Positions 57,477 through 64,000 of a stretch of DNA of 64,000 bases are shown here, one piece after another. The DNA is from Paenibacillus silagei (GTDB taxonomy: Bacteria; Bacillota; Bacilli; Paenibacillales; Paenibacillaceae), in assembly GCF_017874735.1 (NCBI RefSeq), contig NZ_JAGGLV010000004.1:186001-250000 (forward strand). Direction: 5' to 3'. Numbering within the stretch: the first letter of the stretch is position 1; each line of letters begins with the position of its first letter. The notes under the pieces are model-generated. The model saw only the letters and a program-made list of their open reading frames with translations. It was not told where the DNA came from and ran no database searches. Made by a program: the position numbers and the translations under genes.

Positions 57477-58371
57477 GACAAAGGTTGGCGAGGCCGATTT
57501 GAACAGCCGTGTCATGCGGCAGCTGTATACAGAAAGGGATCGAAAGGAGAGATTCTTTATGAAATACAAAATAGGTATCCTGGTGATGACAGGATTGCTG
57601 CTCACCGCATCCTCAGGATTCGCCGCTGTTCACTATCAAAGTCTAAATAATAAGAACGGAGAGACCACGCTTCAGGTGAAGCCGGCCGCCTCCTTCCCGG
57701 CGGTGAAGGACGAGGACATCCGGCGGCTTGACTACACCAGACAGCTGGGAGAGCAATTACTGGCCGAAGGCACGGCGGCTATCTTCTATGTCCTCCATAA
57801 TAATTCTGGCGGCGTGACAGATACCCGGACGAAGCCTGTCCTGTATAGCGATCTTCCGGTGTTGCAGGCCAAGCTGTCGGGGCAAAAGGTAACATTAGTG
57901 CCGGAGATCGGAGACGGCTACACCTTCGATAAAGCCTCAGTCTATTTCCAGCCGGTGAATCTGCTCCATCCTATAGCAGCAGAGGAAGTAGCAGCAACGG
58001 CGGAGAAGCTGCGCCAGCAGGCCGAGCAATCAGGCAAGGATTATGCCATGCTCCCGGTGGAGCTGTCCGACCAGATGCAGAGCCTTACAGCCAGCTACCG
58101 TAAAGGCGATCAGAAAGTTAGTGTACACATCAGCAGAACCAGCGGCCCGATGACGCAGTATGTGGATGAACAAGTGGAATTCACCGCAGAGAAGCTGAGC
58201 GTTTCCGGTACGGAGATGCTCTACACCCGTTATGCAGGCGGCAACAGCCTGGCATGGTCAGCAGAGATTCCGGGCGGCCAGGAGCTTATCCATTACGAGA
58301 TCAACGACACGAGCGGTCAGTTCTTCACGAAGGAAGAGATGGTCAGGCTGGCTGAGAGACTATTGAGATAA
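57433..58371 (+). CDS. putative membrane anti-sigma factor
   Basis: The 312-residue protein has a cytoplasmic N-terminus of about 45 residues, one membrane span (IGILVMTGLLLTASSGFAAV) and a large outside domain, as anti-sigma factors do. AAAAGGGG is about 9 nt before the ATG at 57433, inside the sigma-factor gene. The outer domain is not recognised. Its function is inferred from overlap with the sigma gene and from topology. Confidence 0.7.
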   Translation: MLSYEEKELKEILLKTKVGEADLNSRVMRQLYTERDRKERFFMKYKIGILVMTGLLLTASSGFAAVHYQSLNNKNGETTLQVKPAASFPAVKDEDIRRLDYTRQLGEQLLAEGTAAIFYVLHNNSGGVTDTRTKPVLYSDLPVLQAKLSGQKVTLVPEIGDGYTFDKASVYFQPVNLLHPIAAEEVAATAEKLRQQAEQSGKDYAMLPVELSDQMQSLTASYRKGDQKVSVHISRTSGPMTQYVDEQVEFTAEKLSVSGTEMLYTRYAGGNSLAWSAEIPGGQELIHYEINDTSGQFFTKEEMVRLAERLLR

Positions 58372-58404
58372 AGGCCATTCGTCTACTTGTGGGGGATATG
58401 TGGC

Positions 58405-58639
58405 GGATTCAGGGGCATTAGTGCTCTTCATTTCTGCACAGCGCCGACTTTTGGCGGATTCAGGGGCATTAGTGCTCTTCATTTCGCTCAGCCGCCGACT
58501 TTTGGCGGATTCAGGGGCATTAGTGCTCTTCATTTCGCTCAGCCGCCTATTTTTGGCGGATTCAGGGGCATTAGTACTCTTCATTCCGCCCAGCCGCCTA
58601 CTTTTGGCGGATTCAGGGGCATTAGTGCTCTTCATTTCT
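58405..58639. repeat. 51-bp array, family A, second locus
   Basis: Five units of 51 bp start with GGATTCAGGGGCATTAGTGC at 58405, 58456, 58507, 58558 and 58609, each followed by TCTTCATTTC and TTTTGGC. They differ from the 11309 array by a few positions and keep the same period. Frames of more than 100 codons through them are an effect of the period. Confidence 0.9.
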
Positions 58640-58681
58640 CCCCTTTGGGCACATTCGGCCGGCGCATCTTCGTGGTCAGCA

Positions 58682-58861
58682 TATTGTGTTCGGTTTTCCG
58701 CATACATTCGGCCGCTGGCCTTCGTGACAGCCATTGTGTTCGGTTTTCCACATACATTTGGCCGGGTTGCCTCACGCTACCGCATTGTGTTCGGTTTTCC
58801 GCATACATTTGGTCCATGAGCCTTCGTGACAGCCATTGTGTTCGGTTTTCCGCATACATTC
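58682..58861. repeat. 51-bp array, family B, second locus
   Basis: Four units with CATTGTGTTCGGTTTTCCGC and CATACATT start at about 58682, 58732, 58783 and 58834 (periods 50, 51 and 51). The reverse complement, ATGTATGCGGAAAACCGAAC, is the family B unit at 26099. It directly follows the family A array. Confidence 0.88.
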
Positions 58862-58874
58862 GGTCCATGAGCAT

Positions 58875-58918
58875 AGAAGGCCAGCAGCCTTTCCAACCGG
58901 AGAGACTGCTGGCCTTCT
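58875..58918. terminator. terminator-like hairpin
   Basis: AGAAGGCCAGCAG and CTGCTGGCCTTCT form a 13-bp perfect stem. It lies between the repeat arrays and the convergent DUF2264 gene. Confidence 0.7.
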
Positions 58919-58989
58919 TGCATGATGACGCTAAGAAGCCGATGCTGAACTATTAACCAGACTACTGTGCTATTTACCAGAATGCTGTG

Positions 58990-60915
58990 CTATTGCACCG
59001 GAATGCTAATCTCTGTTCCGCCAGAGGTGTGCACTGTAATACGATCTCCGGCGAATTTGACCTTAAGCAAGACTTCAGGGGTCTGCTCCAGAACCAGGCC
59101 GGGGGTGCCTCCCCCATCCACTGGCGGGTTCGCCGAAGGATCGCCATATACCGCAGAAGCCAGCCAATGAATTCCAGGCTCAAGCGAAGCTGTCAAGGTA
59201 GGCAGCACTGTCCGGGGACGAAGCAGGTTCGTATTCGCATTGGGCCAGATCAGCTCGGCATTCGAGTAGCCTGTCAGCCCCTTGATGCCACTCGTTCCCC
59301 ATGCTGTAGCTGCCGCTGCGCCCATTCCGCTGAGCTGCTGAGCAGGCTCCGCCTCCTGACCCAGCGCGAATCCGCCCTCGGCGGCATCCAGCGCCCGCCC
59401 TGTCTCCAGCCGGTGAATGCGGATATGCCAGGGCAGGCCCGCGATCACCCACGTGCGCACCTCAACATCAGCCCAAGGCTTCCAGACCGACCGCAGGACG
59501 TTGTCCGTAATCTCTGATTCCAGATTCCTCCGCCGAACGCGGTACAGATTGTCTCCGCCTTCGCTGAGCGCAAGCATAGAATCATAGGCGCCCTGTGACA
59601 ATCCCCATTCCGAACGGGGAACGCTGAACCCGAAGCCTGTGGAATAGACGAATTTCTCGTATTTGGCTGAGGTATGGGTATGCTCATTGGTAGATAGATG
59701 CCCGCTGTTGAAGGCGGCCACATGACCGGAAGCCGGCTCGCGCACCAGGACGAGATGCGGCGGATGCTGCACACTCACCGCCGGAAGCTCCGGCAGCGGC
59801 AGCTCTGGTTCGCTCCAGAACGGATGCTCTTCGCCAAGAGCGAGCGGCAGGAAGGTCTTCAGCGCCCAGTAGGGCGAACCGGGAGCATTATAATTCTCTG
59901 CCATGACCAGATTCGGATACGTGTATCCGATGGTCAGCACACCCCCAGCATCGAAGATGGGCTGGCGGAACCACCAGCGCAGGTTGCGCAGGACGATGCC
60001 TTTGACCACACCGGCAGAGAAGCCCTCCACCTCTGCATAAGCCAGGGCGCTCCAGAATGCAGACTGGGCGAACCGGTAGGCCAGACTGCGGCCGTAGGGA
60101 AGCGCAGCGCCATCCGGGGCGAACCAGCCTATAAATTCAGCGGCGAACAGCCGGGCGCGTTCTTTGAACAGACGGGAACGCTCCGGGTCTTCCCGTTCCA
60201 TCAGCTTCGCATACAGCAGCGAATAGTAATGGATGGCGAAGGGCCCGTAATAATCACAGTGTCCGTTAACACCATCACTATACCAGCCTTCTCCCAGATA
60301 GAACGCATCCATCCGTGCCAGATTTCTCTCCAGCTGCACTGCATCATAGGGCCGTCCTACTGTACGGAAGCCGACATTCACTAACACATTGAAGAACAGC
60401 CAGTTACAGTCATAGCAGGGACGGGAATTGATCTGGTTCAACCAATTGTAGAGATGCTCCTGCTCCTGCGGAGCAAGCAGGGACCAGATGTGCTCCGGGA
60501 TTGCTGCAAGCGCAAAGCCGAAGGCAGCCATCTCCACCAGCCGCTGGTCAAAGTCCCGTACATCGCCCCAATAATCCTCATGGGACGGATCGGTGCCGTG
60601 CCGAATGCCATCCAGCACAGTGGGCCATAGCTCATTGTTCCCGCCTCCGGCAAGCAGCGGAATCAGTCCCCAGAGTACCCGGGAGAAGCCCTCCATTCCG
60701 GCGGTGGCTGACGGATAACTTGCTCCGGTAATCCCAATCTCAAGTCTGGCGCAGCCTCTGCTATAGAGCGGCCGAAGCGGCTCTGTGAGCTGGTCAAGGG
60801 CAGCCAGCAGGTCGTCCCGGGTCTTCAGCGGATTGCTCTGAATCGCCAGATTGCCCGTCCCCGAATCGCCTGTTCCCGGATTTCCAACCAGCGGAGTCCT
60901 CTTATTATTCGTCAT
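58990..60915 (-). CDS. DUF2264 domain protein
   Basis: The product of about 641 residues matches DUF2264, proteins with an alpha/alpha-barrel-like N-terminal domain and a beta-rich C-terminus that occur with polysaccharide lyase genes. Landmarks are LEIGITGASYPSATAGMEGF near residue 60 and RPCYDCNWLFFNVLVN near 175. ATG at 60915 is chosen with GGGGGAG 8 nt upstream; an ATG two codons earlier is too close. It follows GH88 by 13 nt and heparinase II/III further up, so it is part of a uronic-acid polysaccharide operon. The activity is unknown. Confidence 0.8.
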   Translation of the reverse strand: MTNNKRTPLVGNPGTGDSGTGNLAIQSNPLKTRDDLLAALDQLTEPLRPLYSRGCARLEIGITGASYPSATAGMEGFSRVLWGLIPLLAGGGNNELWPTVLDGIRHGTDPSHEDYWGDVRDFDQRLVEMAAFGFALAAIPEHIWSLLAPQEQEHLYNWLNQINSRPCYDCNWLFFNVLVNVGFRTVGRPYDAVQLERNLARMDAFYLGEGWYSDGVNGHCDYYGPFAIHYYSLLYAKLMEREDPERSRLFKERARLFAAEFIGWFAPDGAALPYGRSLAYRFAQSAFWSALAYAEVEGFSAGVVKGIVLRNLRWWFRQPIFDAGGVLTIGYTYPNLVMAENYNAPGSPYWALKTFLPLALGEEHPFWSEPELPLPELPAVSVQHPPHLVLVREPASGHVAAFNSGHLSTNEHTHTSAKYEKFVYSTGFGFSVPRSEWGLSQGAYDSMLALSEGGDNLYRVRRRNLESEITDNVLRSVWKPWADVEVRTWVIAGLPWHIRIHRLETGRALDAAEGGFALGQEAEPAQQLSGMGAAAATAWGTSGIKGLTGYSNAELIWPNANTNLLRPRTVLPTLTASLEPGIHWLASAVYGDPSANPPVDGGGTPGLVLEQTPEVLLKVKFAGDRITVHTSGGTEISIPVQ

Positions 60916-60928
60916 TATCATACTCCCC

Positions 60929-62065
60929 CTACTCCCAATAGAACGGGCCTGCTCCCTTGATCCGGGCCAGTGACTCGACATAGAAGAAATCCCCGTAGAT
61001 CAGCGGCACATCAATATTCCGGTCCTCAGGATAGTTGCTGGTGCCGTGAAGCAGCAGCCCCTGTTCACCGGGATTGTCCCAAGTTCCGTAATTACGGTAG
61101 AGAGATTCCGTAATTCTCAGCGCCCCGTTCCGGTAGATATAAGCCTCTGATTCTCCCACCAGCCCGGCCAGCAGCAGCAGACCGCTTGCCGCGCAGGAAC
61201 CGGCTGAAGTATCGCGGATCTCCCCGACATCGCCGGGAGCGCGGAAATCCCAATGCGGCACCTGATCCTCCGGCAGCCGGGTCAGGAAGAAATGCGCAAC
61301 CTGCTTGGACGCATGCAGGTAGCTCAGCTTGCCGGTATGATGATAGGCCAGCGCCAGTCCGTAGAGCGCCCAAGCCGCCCCGCGCGACCAGGCCGATTCC
61401 GGCGCATAGCCCTGTCCGCCCAGCTTCTCTGCCACTTCACCCGTCTCCGGGTTGAAGTTGACGATATGATAGACGGAGCCGTCCGGCCGGATGAAATGCT
61501 CCAGCACCGTATCCATATGCGCCTCCGCGATATGCCGGTAACGCGGGTCTCCGGTGACTTCGGATGCCCAGAACAGCAGGCTGGTGTTCATGCTGCAGTC
61601 AATAATGGCGACCCCGCTATTGTCCTCGCCTTCTCTCCAGGGATTCCAGGCCCGGATATAGCGGCCCTTCAGGTTGAAGCGGGCGGCCAGATAGTTGGCG
61701 GCCTTCAGCCCGCGGACCCGTGATTCTTCTCTGCCCGTCAGCTTGTAATTGGCGACGCTGGTCAGCAGCCACATGAAGCCAAGGTCATGATCCAGCTTCA
61801 CGTAGCCGTCCAGCACCTCATCCAGCCGCTCCTCACAGCGCTCGGCTACTGCCTTCAGACCCTCGTCACCGCTCCCGGCATAGAGCTGCCAGAGCATGCC
61901 CGGCCAGAAGCCGGCGGTCCACCAGCTTGGTACCTCCAGGACATATTTGCCGCCTTGACTGGCATGCGGGAATTCGGCTCCGATGCTGATACTGTTCGTT
62001 CTCGTCTTCTCCAGTGCCTTACTCCAAGCCTCATCTACCCAAGCCTGATCTATGGTTCTGTTCAT
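60929..62065 (-). CDS. GH88 unsaturated glucuronyl hydrolase
   Basis: The 378-residue enzyme belongs to GH88, which removes the unsaturated uronic acid from oligosaccharides made by polysaccharide lyases. The two catalytic Asp are seen in LDHDLGFMW and IIDCSMNTSLLF. WSRGAAWALYGLALAY is another family mark. No signal peptide is present. It follows the heparinase II/III gene by 44 nt and precedes the DUF2264 gene by 13 nt. Together they suggest use of a glycosaminoglycan-, gellan- or ulvan-like polymer. Confidence 0.92.
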   Translation of the reverse strand: MNRTIDQAWVDEAWSKALEKTRTNSISIGAEFPHASQGGKYVLEVPSWWTAGFWPGMLWQLYAGSGDEGLKAVAERCEERLDEVLDGYVKLDHDLGFMWLLTSVANYKLTGREESRVRGLKAANYLAARFNLKGRYIRAWNPWREGEDNSGVAIIDCSMNTSLLFWASEVTGDPRYRHIAEAHMDTVLEHFIRPDGSVYHIVNFNPETGEVAEKLGGQGYAPESAWSRGAAWALYGLALAYHHTGKLSYLHASKQVAHFFLTRLPEDQVPHWDFRAPGDVGEIRDTSAGSCAASGLLLLAGLVGESEAYIYRNGALRITESLYRNYGTWDNPGEQGLLLHGTSNYPEDRNIDVPLIYGDFFYVESLARIKGAGPFYWE

Positions 62066-62109
62066 TTGAATCCCGCCTTTGTGTGAATGATATAGCCGTG
62101 CAGTGCGTC

Positions 62110-63921
62110 TTACATAAATTCAAAAGTAAACACCAATACGCCCTCTGCTCCGGGCTGGAGAACCTGGAAGTCCAGAGTATGCCACACCGTGCCCTGGCCA
62201 TAGTGATCCTGGTACATATGTGCGGTAATCTCCGGCCGGACGATCTGCGAATCGTAGGTCACCTGAACGCCGTGGCCTTCGGCACCCGGTAGCAGTAATC
62301 GCCCTGTACCCGTGAGCTCCGGTCTGCGCCACGTTACGAACCGTTCCGTCCAGCTTACCGGAGCTCCGTCATAGCGGTAAGTGTCAGTCAGCTCCAGACG
62401 GGGCAGCTCCTCCTTATGCCAGACCAGCGAACGGACCAGAGTTTGCAGTCCGGCTACCGGATACGCACGGGCCAGCTCCAGCGTCAGCTCATCCTTCGCC
62501 TGCGCCGCCGATGCATGCAGCACCGTTGCCCGGAACTCCCGTCCTGCCCCCTGGTACTGGCCGTCAATAATCGGCACGCTGTGGCCCTGCGACCCGTTGC
62601 AGTCATAGCCATAACGGCCGGCACCGAAATAGTCCGCCGTGTACTCTCCGCTGCCCAGATCGGCCGCGAAGATCTCCCCCCGGCCGCTCAGAATGAATTG
62701 GCCCAGGTCATTATGGTTATGCGGCTCGTCGTTGTGGCCGCCCTTGGCCGCGAAGCCGAAGGCGCCCGCCCCAGAGACATGCCGCGATACGAGCCAAGCG
62801 GCATCGGGAAGATAGCTGCTGCCAGCCTCCCATGATTCATTCTCCTCCCCGGTTCTTGTCCAGATCAGATTGCGCAGCGCCGGTGCGAAGCGGCTGCAGT
62901 GATCCTCCGTGAACGGGGCGCGCAGCGCAGACGGCGGGCGCAGGACATCCGGATAGACGTCCGCCAGATAATGAGATAGTCCCATATGTATCCGCACCCG
63001 GGGCACTGTATCGGAGAAATTGGCGACGTAGCTGCCGTCAATGAAGCATTGCTGCTGGAAGCGGGCGATCTGTGCCACCTTTTCCTGCTTGAACCAATCC
63101 AGCCGGCCTCCGCTTCTTGCACGGAGCAGATCGCTGTAATAAGTGAAATAGCCGAACCCGTAATTCCAGTAGCCCAGCCCCTCCTGGCAGGCCCCGTCTG
63201 CTCCGAAGCCCTGCAGATAATAATTCATGCTGCTCTCTGTCTTCAGAAGAATCTCCGCCAGCATGTCCCTGTCCTTCACAAGGAGCAGTGCAGCCGCACC
63301 CACAGAGCCCGCACAGACCGCCGCCCAATTGTGAGTGGAGGTCTCCCAGAAATAAGGGCCATGCGCAAGGAACGGCCGGAAGATTCTATTCTCCACCTCA
63401 CTACGTATCCGGGAGCGGAGCAGCAGCGGGAGACGCTCCCCGACCAGCAGCAGACATTCACTTAAAGTAAAGCCTGTCTCGGCGGAGAACAGATCGATAT
63501 GGCGGTTGATCTCAGCAGCCTCATGCTTCTCAGGAAGATGGGCGGGAACGCACCATGTGTACTCATCGCAGATCGCCCATAGAATATCTGTCAGTTGCTC
63601 CAGAGCTGCTGCGTTCTCCGGCTCCAGCAGACTTAGGAACACATACGTATTCAGCCTTCTTCTCCGTTCAAAATAAGGCCGCTCATACTCCAGTCTCGAC
63701 CCCGTCTGCCGGAAAAGGGTAAACAGACTGTACGTCAGCAGCGGTATAGGCTGCCCTTCCAGCCTCCGTGCCTCTGCACGAATCTCACTGAGACTGGCTT
63801 GTAAGACTTCAGAAGATCCCGCCTCACTCCAAAAAGCGGCCGAATCCCCTTGCGGATAATATAAGCTGAGATCTGCCGGCTTCATGTTCTCTGCGATTGC
63901 CTTAAGTTCCTGTATGTTCAT
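62110..63921 (-). CDS. heparinase II/III family protein
   Basis: The 603-residue protein has the heparinase II/III layout: an N-terminal alpha/alpha-toroid (about 1-350) and a C-terminal beta-sandwich. The hallmark GGHNDEPHNHNDLGQFILS with its His/Asn is near residue 395. Members are polysaccharide lyases that cut uronic-acid linkages, but some have lost activity. There is no signal peptide, so it probably acts on oligosaccharides inside the cell. The next gene is GH88, whose substrate is the unsaturated product. The gene upstream runs off the window. Confidence 0.85.
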   Translation of the reverse strand: MNIQELKAIAENMKPADLSLYYPQGDSAAFWSEAGSSEVLQASLSEIRAEARRLEGQPIPLLTYSLFTLFRQTGSRLEYERPYFERRRRLNTYVFLSLLEPENAAALEQLTDILWAICDEYTWCVPAHLPEKHEAAEINRHIDLFSAETGFTLSECLLLVGERLPLLLRSRIRSEVENRIFRPFLAHGPYFWETSTHNWAAVCAGSVGAAALLLVKDRDMLAEILLKTESSMNYYLQGFGADGACQEGLGYWNYGFGYFTYYSDLLRARSGGRLDWFKQEKVAQIARFQQQCFIDGSYVANFSDTVPRVRIHMGLSHYLADVYPDVLRPPSALRAPFTEDHCSRFAPALRNLIWTRTGEENESWEAGSSYLPDAAWLVSRHVSGAGAFGFAAKGGHNDEPHNHNDLGQFILSGRGEIFAADLGSGEYTADYFGAGRYGYDCNGSQGHSVPIIDGQYQGAGREFRATVLHASAAQAKDELTLELARAYPVAGLQTLVRSLVWHKEELPRLELTDTYRYDGAPVSWTERFVTWRRPELTGTGRLLLPGAEGHGVQVTYDSQIVRPEITAHMYQDHYGQGTVWHTLDFQVLQPGAEGVLVFTFEFM

Positions 63922-63959
63922 GCCTAAGCTCCCTCTCCTGTTCAGTCTGTCTGTATCCC

Positions 63960-64000
63960 TTATTCCAAAGCATGGTCCCGCATCACATTCTCGCCGTCCG
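63960..64000 (-). CDS. 3' end of an upstream gene (partial)
   Basis: On the minus strand the last 12 codons read DGENVMRDHALE and then a stop, 39 bp before the heparinase start. They probably belong to a gene of the same operon, cut by the window edge. The family cannot be named. Confidence 0.35.
   Translation of the reverse strand, partial: DGENVMRDHALE

Noticed and set aside
58387..58956. A 189-codon plus-strand frame and others through the repeats
   Set aside because: Same periodicity effect, running across two repeat families and a terminator.

Overview
The window looks like a chromosomal stretch of a Paenibacillus-type bacterium (spore-forming Bacillota). Supporting signs are strong AGGAGG-type ribosome binding sites, frequent TTG/GTG starts, a YheC/D spore-coat ATP-grasp protein, two YesM/YesN two-component pairs next to carbohydrate ABC transporters, and many plant-polysaccharide enzymes. 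Most of the DNA is moderately GC-rich. The exception is about 21.9-24.3 kb, which is visibly AT-rich.

Layout. 0-3.2 kb: a YheC/D-like protein, a DUF6492 glycosyltransferase-like protein and a mannose-1-phosphate guanylyltransferase. 3.3-11.1 kb: glucuronoxylan and hexuronate use (Nif3-like protein, GH67 alpha-glucuronidase, AraC regulator, GntR/FCD regulator, uxuA, uxuB). A TTGTATAC dyad lies in front of both aguA and uxuA. 11.8-17.1 kb: GH43 xylosidase, YjhG/YagF-type aldonate dehydratase, IclR regulator and a divergent DapA/YagE-like aldolase. 17.4-21.5 kb: CdaR, glycerate kinase and a GntP permease. 21.9-25.9 kb: an LXG-like polymorphic toxin with its immunity gene, followed by a silent, frameshifted alternative toxin tip with its own pentapeptide-repeat immunity gene. 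26.6-33.8 kb: YesMN plus an LplB/YtcP/YtcQ-type ABC transporter.

34.4-45.9 kb: an accessory block with an Xre/TPR regulator, MFS exporter and nucleotidyltransferase. Next comes a compact cluster of carrier protein, ATP-grasp ligase, glycosyltransferase-like protein, radical SAM/SPASM enzyme and Gfo/Idh oxidoreductase, divergent from an AraC regulator and a BtrH-like acyltransferase. This resembles the logic of the butirosin side-chain pathway and may be an undescribed biosynthetic system. It is followed by a FusB-type EF-G-binding protein whose roughly 200-nt leader encodes a 15-residue peptide running into a large hairpin, a likely translational attenuator. 46.2-56.7 kb: GH30, GH42, a MalEFG-like transporter and a second YesMN pair. 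56.9-58.4 kb: sigma factor and putative membrane anti-sigma factor. 59.0-64.0 kb: DUF2264, GH88 and heparinase II/III proteins, probably for uronic-acid-containing polysaccharides.

The most unusual feature is intergenic. At least four unrelated-looking repeat families form arrays whose units recur every 51 bp (or 50-52 bp), often around a small palindrome. They lie at 11.26-11.70, 18.72-18.89, 26.10-26.38, 34.18-34.36, 58.41-58.64 and 58.68-58.86 kb. A fifth dispersed element of about 150-180 bp occurs three times (18.5, 33.8 and 47.6 kb) and keeps its hairpin through compensatory changes. No tRNA, rRNA, insertion sequence or CRISPR array was seen.
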